A stretch of DNA of 45,122 bases. Source: an uncultured Mobiluncus sp. GTDB taxonomy: Bacteria > Actinomycetota > Actinomycetes > Actinomycetales > Actinomycetaceae. The translations under genes and the position numbers were made by a program. Positions within the stretch are counted from its first letter, which is position 1; each line of letters begins with the position of its first letter. The stretch spans positions 1 to 45,122 of the forward strand of contig NZ_CALUCZ010000019.1 in NCBI RefSeq assembly GCF_943914685.1, given 5' to 3'. Under the pieces are notes generated by a model. It was not told the origin of the DNA. It saw only the letters and a list, made by a program, of their open reading frames with translations, and ran no database searches. Below, in pieces: positions 1-8,503 of the stretch.

Positions 1-22
1 CCGTTTCTTAACGCCTCCACGC
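1..22 (-). repeat. Repeat end shared, inverted, with the right edge
   Basis: The first 22 nt match the reverse complement of 44958-44979 at 20 of 22 positions. The window therefore begins inside a sequence related to the one duplicated at its right edge. This fits a dispersed repeat at which assembly stopped on both sides, although 22 nt is short. Confidence 0.4.
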
Positions 23-43
23 TGTTGCCGCGCCGTTTTGACG

Positions 44-904
44 CTACTTCGTAGCATCGCCGGCGCGGCCTGTGAACTCATTCATTGTGTCGGAGACGCC
101 GAAGAATTCCACCATCGCGTCCATGAAAGGTACCGGGAAGGCTTGCAAAATCTGTACCACGCGCACAATCGGGGGATGGACCTTAAACTGGGTACCTTTG
201 TCGATGGCGTCCAAAACCTGAGTGGCGACTTTTTCCGGGGTGAGGATGGGCAAAACTAGGGAAAACTTCGTTTTCACCCCGGCGAACATTCCGGTCGAAA
301 TGTAATACGGGCAGTACAACAACGTGTGCACGTGAGAACCCATATGGCGCAGCTCCTCACGCAAGGATTGCGCGAAACCGACCGCCCCGAACTTGGAACC
401 GTTGTAGTCGCTCAGACGCGGCACCCCGACCAGCCCAGCAGCCGAAGCGATAGTCACCACCGAGCCCCGGTCTCGGGCAATCATGCCCGGCAAAAACTCG
501 CGAACCGTGCGGTAGTGGGCAATCGTGTTCACCTCGAAAGAACGCTGCACGTCACGGTCGGTCGTTTCCAATACAGGTTTACCGGTGACGATACCGGCAT
601 TGTTGATGAGGATATCGACCCTGCCGTACTCGCTCAAGGTCTGTCGGGCGGCTTCGTGCACGGTCTCGGCATCGGTGACGTCCACCGTGAACGCCCCGGA
701 ACGGAAACGCGGCGCCGTAGCAGCGGCCTCCGCCAAACCGGCAGTTTCCGCCCCGGCCTCGGCATTCAAATCCCAGACGATGACGGCTCTGGCTCCGCGC
801 CGGGCCGCCTCCACCGCCATCAGCCGGCCAATCCCGGACCCCGCCCCGGTAATCAGCACCACGGCGCCCTTTACCGGAGCCTTGAAAGGTTTGAAAAACA
901 ACAT
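44..904 (-). CDS. Short-chain dehydrogenase/reductase (SDR)
   Basis: Predicted cytoplasmic or membrane-associated NAD(P)-dependent oxidoreductase of the classical SDR family, 286 residues. The sequence shows the nucleotide-binding TGAGSGIG motif at residues 19-26, NNAG at 101-104, the catalytic Ser at about 154, and the YxxxK pair Tyr167/Lys171. The hydrophobic N terminus and general layout recall the retinol-dehydrogenase-like (SDR16C) group, but the substrate cannot be read from sequence. I chose the ATG at 904 because a GAAAGG Shine-Dalgarno lies just upstream; a TTG ten codons earlier has no such support. It is transcribed away from lepB and shares a 114-nt divergent intergenic region with it. 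The gene ends inside a short hairpin (43-55) that includes its stop codon. The SDR assignment is firm; the specific reaction is unknown. Confidence 0.9.
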   Translation of the reverse strand: MLFFKPFKAPVKGAVVLITGAGSGIGRLMAVEAARRGARAVIVWDLNAEAGAETAGLAEAAATAPRFRSGAFTVDVTDAETVHEAARQTLSEYGRVDILINNAGIVTGKPVLETTDRDVQRSFEVNTIAHYRTVREFLPGMIARDRGSVVTIASAAGLVGVPRLSDYNGSKFGAVGFAQSLREELRHMGSHVHTLLYCPYYISTGMFAGVKTKFSLVLPILTPEKVATQVLDAIDKGTQFKVHPPIVRVVQILQAFPVPFMDAMVEFFGVSDTMNEFTGRAGDATK

Positions 905-1005
905 CTTGCCCGCCTTTCTGCAAAGCTTTCTCAACCGAGGGCTGACATAGACCCCGGATTAGACCAAATTCTATTCCTGAGGCGCAATCGGCGTGGGTCA
1001 AACGG

Positions 1006-1011
1006 TAGGAT
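1006..1011 (+). promoter_or_regulatory. -10 element of lepB, leaderless arrangement
   Basis: TAGGAT lies 7 nt before the GTG start at 1019. Transcription would begin at or next to the start codon, giving a leaderless mRNA. No convincing -35 element is visible. Confidence 0.5.
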
Positions 1012-1018
1012 TGAGGGC

Positions 1019-1930
1019 GTGAGAAAAAAGACGCAGCTGACTGGGGACACTGGGGAACCCGCCGAGCTCACCGCGGCGACTCCCGAGGACGCACGGTCGC
1101 GCACTCACCGCAAAAGGACTAAGAACTCGCCGTGGTGGATGGACCTGGTCGTGGGGGTGGTCGTCGCCGTCATCATAATGGCGCTGGCCAAGGCGTTTAT
1201 TTTCCAATTTTTCGTGATTCCTTCCGAGTCGATGGAAAACACCCTGATGAAGGGCGACCGGATTTTTGTTTCTAAGATGAAAAACTTTCAGCCCATTGAA
1301 CGTGGCGACATCGTGGTGTTCGAGGATCGCCACAACTGGCTGCCCGACGAGTTTAAGAACGACAACCCTACCGGGTTCGCCGCTACCGCTTTCGGACAGG
1401 CCCTCGACAAGGGACTGCGGGTGCTGCAGCTGAAACCTGAATATCCCGGAGGATACTTGGTGAAGCGTGTCGTCGGGGTTGGCGGGGACCACGTGACCTG
1501 CTGCAATGTCCAAAATCAGGTTGAGGTCAACGGCAAGGCCGTGGCGGAACCTTACCTGAAAAAGGGCGCGAACACGTTACCGGTGCCTTTTGACGTGACC
1601 GTGCCCGCTGGCAAGTACTGGGTGATGGGGGACAACCGTGATAATTCCGGGGATTCCCGCTACCACCAAGACGACAACAATCACGGTTTTGTGGACGAGA
1701 AACAGATTGTCGGCCGCGTCATGCTGCGCTATTTCCCGGTGAGCCGGATTGAGACTTTTTCCAACCCGGGCCTCAATCAGCTGCCCCGCGCGACGAAAAA
1801 GGCCCAGCCCCCGACCAGCCAGCCGCCAACTAACCAGCAGCCCCCGACTTTGCCTCCTGCCACCGAAGCTGTCTCGCCCGGAGACGCCTCAACCGGGGTT
1901 TCCCCGGAGGGTTCGAAAAACGGCAAATAA
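1019..1930 (+). CDS. lepB: Signal peptidase I
   Basis: Membrane-bound type I signal peptidase, which removes signal peptides from exported proteins on the outer face of the membrane. It has 303 residues: a basic cytoplasmic N terminus (about 1-40), one transmembrane segment (about 43-66), then the catalytic domain. The Ser-Met box (PSESME) puts the nucleophile at Ser71. The general base is Lys149 in the YLVKRVVGVGGD box, and the GDNRDNSGDSR box is at 204-214. The reading frame stays open upstream to 326, but that part runs antisense across the SDR gene and is unlikely to be coding. The GTG at 1019 is preferred because a -10 element sits 7 nt upstream. Unusually, about 50 residues rich in Pro, Gln and Thr follow the catalytic domain and should lie outside the cell. 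Confidence 0.93.
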   Translation: MRKKTQLTGDTGEPAELTAATPEDARSRTHRKRTKNSPWWMDLVVGVVVAVIIMALAKAFIFQFFVIPSESMENTLMKGDRIFVSKMKNFQPIERGDIVVFEDRHNWLPDEFKNDNPTGFAATAFGQALDKGLRVLQLKPEYPGGYLVKRVVGVGGDHVTCCNVQNQVEVNGKAVAEPYLKKGANTLPVPFDVTVPAGKYWVMGDNRDNSGDSRYHQDDNNHGFVDEKQIVGRVMLRYFPVSRIETFSNPGLNQLPRATKKAQPPTSQPPTNQQPPTLPPATEAVSPGDASTGVSPEGSKNGK

Positions 1931-1987
1931 CGCGAAAATTCGTACCGTAGGCGGAGACTTTCCGGCGATATTTCGCACGCTTATCGT

Positions 1988-1993
1988 TACAAT
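1988..1993 (+). promoter_or_regulatory. -10 element of htpX-like gene, leaderless
   Basis: TACAAT ends 6 nt before the GTG at 2000, so the transcript should start at the GTG. No Shine-Dalgarno precedes the gene, which supports a leaderless start. Confidence 0.6.
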
Positions 1994-1999
1994 CAAAGC

Positions 2000-2851
2000 G
2001 TGAAGAAACATTTTAATGGCTTGAAGACCGCAGCTCTGTTGGGAGTGCTGTGGATGGTACTGCTGGCAATCGGCGCCCTGTTGGCGGGCGGCACCGGAAA
2101 CCGTACGTGGATTGTCGTGTTCGGAGCCATTGCCTTGATTCAAACTGCGGTGGGCTATTGGAACTCGGACAAAATCGCTTTGCGTGCCATGAACGCCCAG
2201 CCGCTCACCCCCCAGCAAGCCCCCGAACTGTATTCGATGGTGCAGGGCTTGTGCCAGCAGGCGGGCCAGCCCATGCCGGCCTTGTACATTGCCCCGACCC
2301 AAACCCCCAATGCGTTTGCGACCGGACGCAACCCGCAGCACGCGGCGGTGTGTGTCACCCAGGGCATTCTGGACATTCTGGAGCCGCGCGAACTGCGGGC
2401 CGTGCTGGGTCACGAACTCATGCACGTGTACAACCGGGACATTCTCACTTCCTCGGTGGCGGCCGGTTTGGCCGGAGTCATCACGTCTATCGCCCAGTTT
2501 GCCCTGTTCTTTGGTGGGCGCGATCGGGAAGGCGGGGGGGCGATCGCCGCGCTGTTGCTCGCCTTGGGTGCGCCTTTCGCGGCCTCACTCATTCAGTTGA
2601 GTATTTCCCGAACCCGCGAGTTTGATGCGGACGAGGACGGAGCACGCCTGGCTAATGACCCGCTGGCACTGGCGTCGGCGCTAAAGAAGCTGGAAACCGG
2701 GGTGTCTCGCGCCCCGTTGGCGCCCACTCCGCAGCGTCAAACTGTGTCTGCCATGATGATTGCCCACCCGTTTCGGACGCGTAACCTGTTTTCGACCCAC
2801 CCTCCGATGGATCAGAGGATCAAGCGTCTGGAAGAAATGGCGGGATATTAG
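2000..2851 (+). CDS. htpX: HtpX-like M48 membrane zinc metalloprotease
   Basis: Integral-membrane zinc protease of the M48B family, which in other bacteria helps clear damaged membrane proteins. It has 283 residues, close to the usual HtpX length. Two hydrophobic helices lie near the N terminus (about 10-30 and 36-54). The zinc motif HELMH is at 138-142 and a further hydrophobic pair at about 150-200. The third ligand is probably Glu207 in the downstream SRTREFDAD motif. The C-terminal THPPMDQRIKRL stretch is typical of the family. The GTG start is supported by a -10 hexamer 6 nt upstream and no Shine-Dalgarno. It lies 69 nt after lepB with its own promoter, so the two need not form one operon. 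Confidence 0.92.
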   Translation: MKKHFNGLKTAALLGVLWMVLLAIGALLAGGTGNRTWIVVFGAIALIQTAVGYWNSDKIALRAMNAQPLTPQQAPELYSMVQGLCQQAGQPMPALYIAPTQTPNAFATGRNPQHAAVCVTQGILDILEPRELRAVLGHELMHVYNRDILTSSVAAGLAGVITSIAQFALFFGGRDREGGGAIAALLLALGAPFAASLIQLSISRTREFDADEDGARLANDPLALASALKKLETGVSRAPLAPTPQRQTVSAMMIAHPFRTRNLFSTHPPMDQRIKRLEEMAGY

Positions 2852-2903
2852 TCCCGGAAACCCGGAGGCTAGGGGCAAAGTTTTTTCCGGCGCGAAAAAC
2901 CCC

Positions 2904-2909
2904 TAGATT
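2904..2909 (+). promoter_or_regulatory. -10 element of add, leaderless
   Basis: TAGATT is followed by 7 nt and then the GTG start at 2917. No ribosome-binding site is visible, so a leaderless transcript is likely. Confidence 0.55.
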
Positions 2910-2916
2910 AGTAACC

Positions 2917-3960
2917 GTGAGTGAACTGAAGCGGGATTTGCGGGCGTTGCCCAAAGCGCACCTGCACCTGCACTTTACCGGGGCGATGCGTCCCCAGACC
3001 CTGCTGGAACTGGCTCGGGAAACCCAGCAGCGCCTGCCGCGCTTTATGGGGGAGGGCGACCCCCTGCACGTCCCGGCTGACGAGCGGGGCTGGTTCCGCT
3101 TTCAACGTTCCTATGACTTGGCACGAGCCTTGGTGCGCTCTGAAACGGTGATGCGCCGCATTGTGCGGGAGGCGGCCGAGGACGACGCGGCGGAAGGCTC
3201 GCGACGTTTAGAAATACAAGTCGACCCCACGTCTTATGCCCCCTGGGTGGGCGGACTGACCCCCGCGCTGGAAATTATCCTGGACGAAGCGAAAGTTTCC
3301 GCGGCCACAACCGGGGTAGAAATCGGGGTCATTGTGGCGGCGTCTCGCACCCGCAACCCGATGGACGCCCGGACTTTGGCGCGCTTGGCCGCCCGCTATG
3401 CCGGAGATCAGCCGGGGGAAGTCATCGGATTCGGGCTGTCCAACGATGAACGCGCCGGTTCCACCCCCGACTTTGAGCCGGCATTTCGTATCGCCACAAG
3501 GGCGGGGCTGGCCAGTTTTCCTCACGGTGGGGAACTGCGCGGCCCGGAACATATTGCCCAGGTGGTGCGCCACCTGCACCCCGCCCGTCTGGGCCACGGG
3601 GTCAGAGCCGCGGAACAACCCGACCTGCTGAAGTCGCTGGTCGACCACGGTATCGCTCTGGAAGTCTGTCCCGCCTCGAACGTGTCCCTAGGGGTGTATC
3701 CCACGCTCGCCGAGGTACCCTTGCGGACCTTGACTGAGGCCGGCGCTACGGTAGCGCTGGGAGCAGACGACCCGCTACTGTTCCGGTCTCGGCTGTTGGA
3801 TCAGTATGAATCCGCCCGTCAGGTCGCCGGATTCACCGACCGGGAGTTGGCCGAACTGGCGGCAGGCTCTGTCCGGGCCTCTCTGGCCAGTGCGCCAACC
3901 AAGACAAAACTGCTGGACCAAATCGATTTGTGGCTCAAGAGTTCGAATCCGGGGAATTAA
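2917..3960 (+). CDS. add: Adenosine deaminase family protein
   Basis: Predicted cytoplasmic purine-salvage enzyme that hydrolyses adenosine to inosine and ammonia, 347 residues with the TIM-barrel metallo-hydrolase signatures of the family. The metal-binding HxH is His17/His19 in KAHLHLHFTG. A HGGE motif (family HAGE) follows at about residue 206. LGHGVR comes next, then EVCPASN, and GADDPLLF carries the distal Asp ligand. The usual HLDG motif reads HFTG here. The Asp that contacts the ribose in well-studied enzymes is thus Thr, a variant I recall from other actinobacterial members, and the preferred nucleoside may differ. The GTG start fits the leaderless promoter upstream. No clear terminator separates it from the next gene. 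Confidence 0.88.
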   Translation: MSELKRDLRALPKAHLHLHFTGAMRPQTLLELARETQQRLPRFMGEGDPLHVPADERGWFRFQRSYDLARALVRSETVMRRIVREAAEDDAAEGSRRLEIQVDPTSYAPWVGGLTPALEIILDEAKVSAATTGVEIGVIVAASRTRNPMDARTLARLAARYAGDQPGEVIGFGLSNDERAGSTPDFEPAFRIATRAGLASFPHGGELRGPEHIAQVVRHLHPARLGHGVRAAEQPDLLKSLVDHGIALEVCPASNVSLGVYPTLAEVPLRTLTEAGATVALGADDPLLFRSRLLDQYESARQVAGFTDRELAELAAGSVRASLASAPTKTKLLDQIDLWLKSSNPGN

Positions 3961-4082
3961 ACGGGTAAAATCTGGTGATAGTTGCTTTCCGAGGCGGCGA
4001 GTTCGCAATGTGCCTTTCGCCAATCCTGGGAAAGCCGCCGCGGAAACGGCAGGAAGCCTGTTGCCAGCAAAATCTCAGCAGT

Positions 4083-4107
4083 CTGCCCTGTGGGCAGCGT
4101 TTAGAAT
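4083..4107 (+). promoter_or_regulatory. Promoter with upstream palindrome for the 951-residue membrane protein
   Basis: A TAGAAT -10 element (4102-4107) is preceded by a CTGCCC-TGT-GGGCAG inverted repeat (4083-4097), which falls in the -35/spacer zone. It could be an operator. A GGGAAGG ribosome-binding site follows before the GTG at 4129. Confidence 0.45.
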
Positions 4108-4128
4108 CACCAGTGGGAAGGCGTCTAA

Positions 4129-6984
4129 GTGTTCGATGAATGGCTAACCTTCCCCTCCAATGGGGTAGCGTGGGCATTTCAGATTTTCACCAAGTTCGGG
4201 CCGTTGCCCATTATGCTGGCGATTTTTATCATTATGGTTCCGCTTCGGCCTCAGGTTCCCAAAGCCATACCAATGCACCACCGTCGAGCTTTGCTCCAGA
4301 TAGAGTGGACCTACCGCGTCGCCCTGTCTTTCGCTCTCATTGCCGTGATGCTCAGCCCGGCTGCCCTCATCAGCTTGTATAACTCCGGGTGGTTGACGCA
4401 GAACGCGTTCAACTCGATGAACACCATGCTGGTGCTGGTGATCGGGGTCGCTTTCCTGTTGCCTTACCTGTTGATGGTTCATGTGTGGTTCCCCCGGCCT
4501 TTGAATTGGGCGCCGAACCGCAACTGGGTCATCAGCCCGCGTTTCCGGCTGCGGGCGTGGATTGTCTATATCCTCATCTGGATAGCCACGGAAATCATGA
4601 TGGTTGTCGGCGGAGTCATGTTCGAAAAGCCCAATGCCTCGATTCCCGGGGAAGAAATTATCACCGCAGCGGGATATTACCTGATAGAAGGCATAATCTT
4701 CCTGACTATGTCGGTATATATCCAGTACCGAATCTCATGGCGTAACCCCATTCCGGGGGTGCCTCTGGCGATAGATATGGCGCTGCGACGCGAAGACTTG
4801 AACAATGTGCAAAAGTTTGCCACGTTCATTTTGGGCGCGGGAGTGTCGCGGTGTCTGCAGTTCCTGGCCCAGCTGCAATACGAAAGCGGGCCGTTCGCCA
4901 TCTCGGCCATTTCTCTGGTACTGAGCTGGGCGGTATCTCTCACTTCACTGGGGATTGCTTGTATCCCGACGTGGTGGTTTATGCGTAAGCTGGATCCGTC
5001 CCGGCGCCTCATGAAGGCACTCAGAAACAATGTGATGAGCGAAAAACGAGACCCGAGTCTGTTTACCTTGGAAAATTTCCGGAATATGTTGGATTACGAC
5101 GAGGACGAACTCATTAAGGGGTCGATTCCTCAGCCGAGGAAAAATTTGTTAGTGTCCACGCTGGAAAATCCCCAAAAGGATCTGCTGACCGCCCCCGGTT
5201 CCGGTTCAGCTCCCGAAGAAGTCGCCCAGGCTTTCACGTATATGTCGAAGGTGGCGGCACGGGCGGGGGTGGGGCTGAGCCCGGAGGAACGCAAAGGTCT
5301 AGCAGAGATTCGCGAAGCCGTGCGGGAACTGGTGGAACATCGCGTCGCCTTGAACGAGGGGGTGGCGTCTAACTTGATTCCGATGAACCCCAATGCCTCG
5401 TTGGCCCAGGACGGTGAGCATGGGGAGACTGTCGATCTGCCCGAGGGGCAGGAAGAAGACGGCGAACCTCTGGATTCGGGCTTGGCACACCTGTTGGGGC
5501 AGTCGGTCAACGACACCGCGGTCGGTTTGGATTCGCAAACTTTGCAGGAATGGGGCGAGTTCTACAAAGAAAAAGACGAAATGGAGCGCCAGGAAAAGGC
5601 TTGGGAAAAGCAAAAGGAAATGCAGGAACTGGCCATCAAGACTTTCGGCTTCGACCCTTATGCCTACGACCCTTACGGATATGCCAACCCTTACGGGAAC
5701 CCCTACGGTGGTTACGCCAGCCCTTATGAAGAGTTCGGAACCGATCCTTATGCCCAGCCTTACGCGAACGGTTACGGCTACGGGACGTCCAATCCCTATG
5801 CGGATTTATACGCGGACGGGTATGCCGGCCCCTACGGCGGATACGGTTACGACCCTTACGGCTATAACGCGGGATATTGGCAGATGGATCCCAACGCGGC
5901 TGGGGCATACGGGAACGCGTGGGGTTGGCCCAACGGTACGCCGGCCATTCCCAATCCGCAGCCTTACGGTTACATAGACGCGGGTGGAGCCAACGGTGCC
6001 GCCGGTGAGGCTCCCGAGAACCCCGCGGGGGCTCCTGAGGCGGCGCCCGGGGTTGCTCCGCAGGCAGGTCCGCAGGGTGAAACGTTCCCGGCTCAGCCCG
6101 CGGCAGGTCCGTTTTCCCCAGGGGGGACGGGCACTGGTGAAGCAAATCCCCTGAATGACTGGCCGGGTGGCGGACCTCGGAACGCGGCGTCGGACAATCA
6201 GCCCGGCAGGCCCCAGGGGAGTGCGTTCCCCGCTCCTGGTGACCCGTCCTCACCGGGGGGAATCGGCGCCGGCGAGAGGGAACCCGCGAATAGCTGGCCG
6301 GGTGGCGGACCTCAGAACGCGGCGTCGGACAATCAGCCCGGCGGGCCCCAGGTTCCTGGTTTTGGTACTCCCGCGGGACCGGGTGTGCCAGGAAGTGCGC
6401 CGGTTGTACCGGAGACACCGATGGGGCCAAGCGCTCCGATGCCGGGAGGTGCGCCGCTGGGGCCAGGTATGGCCGTTCCGGGAGCTCCAGCTGGAGTCGG
6501 TGCGCCGATGCCAAACAATCCCGCGAATCACGTGAATCCAGCGAATCCCGCCATGCCGGAACAACAGACCGTTGCGGGATATCCCTTTGTGGTGCGAACG
6601 ATGGAAGGCTACCCCACCGTGGGCGCTCCCGTGGCTCCGTCCCTGCACCCGCTAGTTAACTTGGGTCAGCCCGGCCCGCAGGTGCCAAACCCGCAAGCAA
6701 ACTTGGGTCAGCCCGGCCCGCAGATTCCGGGCATGCCGGTCAACCCCGGCCAATCAGTTCCGCCAGCGAATCCGGGATTTCCCCAAAATCCCGGCCTTGT
6801 GAACCCCGCCGGGCCGAACCCACCCCGTCCGGCCCAGCCTTACGCCCCGGCGAACCCGGAAGCGGCCGAGGAGGCCATCGACCCTCGGGCCGTGTACCCA
6901 CCGACTTTTGCCAAACCGCGGCCCGCCCCGAGACAGTACGAAGAATTCGTTGAGGGCGAAGCCGAAATCGAAGAACTGCCTTAG
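4129..6984 (+). CDS. Large membrane protein with Tyr/Pro/Gly-rich C-terminal tail, unknown function
   Basis: I do not recognise this 951-residue protein. Residues about 20-290 hold six or seven hydrophobic segments (near 22-40, 63-85, 98-118, 143-165, 180-200, 232-248 and 257-282). A soluble, mostly acidic region follows (about 300-465), then a charged helix rich in Glu and Lys (about 465-500) that could form a coiled coil. From about 504 to 595 the chain is made of short Asp/Asn-Pro-Tyr and Gly-Tyr units, with Tyr every few residues. The last 350 residues are Pro/Gly/Asn/Ala-rich and contain internal duplications. The layout suggests a membrane anchor with a long disordered, possibly phase-separating or scaffolding tail. 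The GTG start has a GGGAAGG Shine-Dalgarno about 9 nt upstream. The plausible neighbour in function is murB, 54 nt downstream, but this is only context. Confidence 0.85.
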   Translation: MFDEWLTFPSNGVAWAFQIFTKFGPLPIMLAIFIIMVPLRPQVPKAIPMHHRRALLQIEWTYRVALSFALIAVMLSPAALISLYNSGWLTQNAFNSMNTMLVLVIGVAFLLPYLLMVHVWFPRPLNWAPNRNWVISPRFRLRAWIVYILIWIATEIMMVVGGVMFEKPNASIPGEEIITAAGYYLIEGIIFLTMSVYIQYRISWRNPIPGVPLAIDMALRREDLNNVQKFATFILGAGVSRCLQFLAQLQYESGPFAISAISLVLSWAVSLTSLGIACIPTWWFMRKLDPSRRLMKALRNNVMSEKRDPSLFTLENFRNMLDYDEDELIKGSIPQPRKNLLVSTLENPQKDLLTAPGSGSAPEEVAQAFTYMSKVAARAGVGLSPEERKGLAEIREAVRELVEHRVALNEGVASNLIPMNPNASLAQDGEHGETVDLPEGQEEDGEPLDSGLAHLLGQSVNDTAVGLDSQTLQEWGEFYKEKDEMERQEKAWEKQKEMQELAIKTFGFDPYAYDPYGYANPYGNPYGGYASPYEEFGTDPYAQPYANGYGYGTSNPYADLYADGYAGPYGGYGYDPYGYNAGYWQMDPNAAGAYGNAWGWPNGTPAIPNPQPYGYIDAGGANGAAGEAPENPAGAPEAAPGVAPQAGPQGETFPAQPAAGPFSPGGTGTGEANPLNDWPGGGPRNAASDNQPGRPQGSAFPAPGDPSSPGGIGAGEREPANSWPGGGPQNAASDNQPGGPQVPGFGTPAGPGVPGSAPVVPETPMGPSAPMPGGAPLGPGMAVPGAPAGVGAPMPNNPANHVNPANPAMPEQQTVAGYPFVVRTMEGYPTVGAPVAPSLHPLVNLGQPGPQVPNPQANLGQPGPQIPGMPVNPGQSVPPANPGFPQNPGLVNPAGPNPPRPAQPYAPANPEAAEEAIDPRAVYPPTFAKPRPAPRQYEEFVEGEAEIEELP
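6160..6351 (+). repeat. In-frame duplication in the Pro/Gly-rich tail
   Basis: Two 57-nt blocks (6160-6216 and 6295-6351) differ at only about two positions and lie 135 nt (45 codons) apart. Each encodes WPGGGP followed by NAASDNQPG. The sequence just before each block is also related. A smaller duplication, LGQPGPQ, repeats at 6661 and 6703 with a 42-nt (14-codon) period. Confidence 0.85.
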
Positions 6985-7038
6985 TGGGGGTGCGACCCGA
7001 ACCTGGGGCGGCGTGTGGGGATAAAGGAGACGTAATCA

Positions 7039-8283
7039 GTGCGATTGGCAGATTTATGTACTTTGCGCGTGGGGGGTGCAGCGCGCCGATTTTTGCTGGG
7101 GACGCAGCGCGATGAGCTGATTCAGGCGATTGCCCAGGCTGATGCGGCCGGGGAGCCGCTGCTGTTCCTGGGCGGAGGGTCGAACCTAGTGCCATTGGAC
7201 GGCGAGTTTCCCGGATTGGTAATCCGCGACGGCCGCGAGGACATGCGAGTTTTGACCTTGCAGGAGTTTAGCGATTTGCGCGCTGGCGGGGAGCAACCGT
7301 CTCAGGGGCATGAACCCGGCGTTGACCTGCGCCCGAGTACGTCTCACGGCTCCCGCGATGCCGCCGCGGTTGTGGCGAAAGCCCAGCAGCTCGCCGCCGT
7401 CACGCCCTCGTGCGTATTTCTCAGCGTGTCCGGGGGACTGGCTTGGGACCGGCTGGTGGAGTATTGCGTGACGCAAGGGCTTTCCGGGCTGGAGGCGCTG
7501 AGCGGAATCCCCGGTGCGGTCGGGGCAGCACCCGTGCAAAATATCGGGGCTTACGGCGGGGAAGTCGCGGACTGCCTGCTGGGAGTCACGGCGTGGGACC
7601 GCCAAGAGCGCCGGCTGGTGTATTTGAGCGCTGCGGACCTCCAGTTTGGCTACCGAGATTCCCTGCTCAAACAGTCTCGACTGCAGGTTGAGGCATATCC
7701 GGGGCGGTCACGGTTTGCGCCGGCACGCGCCGGGACAAACCCCGCCACCGGGCGGTGGATTGTGCTGGAAGTCGATTTTGCGGTGCAGCGCGGCGGGGGC
7801 ACCCCGGTTCGGTACGCCCAGTTGGCCAGGGCGCTCGGAGTGCCGATGGGGACAGTCGTACCGGCGACCCAGATTCGCACGGCAGTGCTGGAGCTGCGGC
7901 ATTCCAAAGGCATGGTTTTGGACCCAGATGACCATGACACCTGGTCAGTAGGGTCGTTCTTTACCAACCCGATACTGCCGGTCGAGGCGGTCGCGGCTTT
8001 GGGGTTGCCAAAGGACGCTCCCCGCTGGGAGGCGGCGCTACCGGACCGTGCCGGGGAGGCGGGCGTGAAACTGTCTGCTGCCTGGCTCATCGAGCACTCC
8101 GGCATTACGAAAGGATTTGCCCTGCCGGGAGCAGGCGCGGGAGTCTCGACGAAACACGTTCTGGCGCTGACTAACCGCGGCAGCGCTACGGCCGCGGACA
8201 TTCAGGCTCTGGCCAGCCATATCATCGCCGCGGTACAGGGAACCTATGGCGTTACCCTGGTTCCCGAGCCGGTCATTTTGTAG
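7039..8283 (+). CDS. murB: UDP-N-acetylmuramate dehydrogenase
   Basis: FAD-dependent cytoplasmic reductase that makes UDP-MurNAc from enolpyruvyl-UDP-GlcNAc in peptidoglycan synthesis. It has 414 residues. The N terminus has the TLRVGG motif and the FAD-binding LFLGGGSNLV stretch (about 42-53). The central part has LSGIPGAVGAAPVQNIGAYG (about 154-173). FGYRDSLLK then places the catalytic Ser region, and SWSVGSFFTNP and AAWLIEHSG follow near the C terminus. It is longer than the roughly 340-residue E. coli enzyme, partly because of a poorly conserved insertion of about 45 residues at 78-125. The GTG start is set by an AAAGGAG Shine-Dalgarno at 7023-7029. It may be co-transcribed with the preceding membrane-protein gene. 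Confidence 0.95.
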   Translation: MRLADLCTLRVGGAARRFLLGTQRDELIQAIAQADAAGEPLLFLGGGSNLVPLDGEFPGLVIRDGREDMRVLTLQEFSDLRAGGEQPSQGHEPGVDLRPSTSHGSRDAAAVVAKAQQLAAVTPSCVFLSVSGGLAWDRLVEYCVTQGLSGLEALSGIPGAVGAAPVQNIGAYGGEVADCLLGVTAWDRQERRLVYLSAADLQFGYRDSLLKQSRLQVEAYPGRSRFAPARAGTNPATGRWIVLEVDFAVQRGGGTPVRYAQLARALGVPMGTVVPATQIRTAVLELRHSKGMVLDPDDHDTWSVGSFFTNPILPVEAVAALGLPKDAPRWEAALPDRAGEAGVKLSAAWLIEHSGITKGFALPGAGAGVSTKHVLALTNRGSATAADIQALASHIIAAVQGTYGVTLVPEPVIL

Positions 8284-8503
8284 CTCGAAAATCGCCGCAT
8301 CGCGTCGGGCACAAATGACCGATTTCACCGCCTCCGAGCGCCATTCTGCCGACTCGAAAATGTGTCTACCAGCAGTTTTATAAACGGAGCGATGGGTGTG
8401 ACTGCGGATTCCAACTTGAAATCGGTCGTTCATGCAAATGCCTCAGCGGTTTTCAAAGCCGGTGAGAATCCGGGGATACCCGCCAGGGTTGTCAATAAAC
8501 CGG

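Noticed and set aside
326..1018. Upstream extension of the lepB frame (about 230 codons)
   Set aside because: It is antisense to the well-supported SDR gene, has no family features, and the GTG at 1019 has a promoter-like -10 and gives a normal signal peptidase N terminus.
3941..3954. T-arm-like GTTCGAATCCGGGG at the end of add
   Set aside because: No acceptor or anticodon stem surrounds it; it is part of the add coding sequence.
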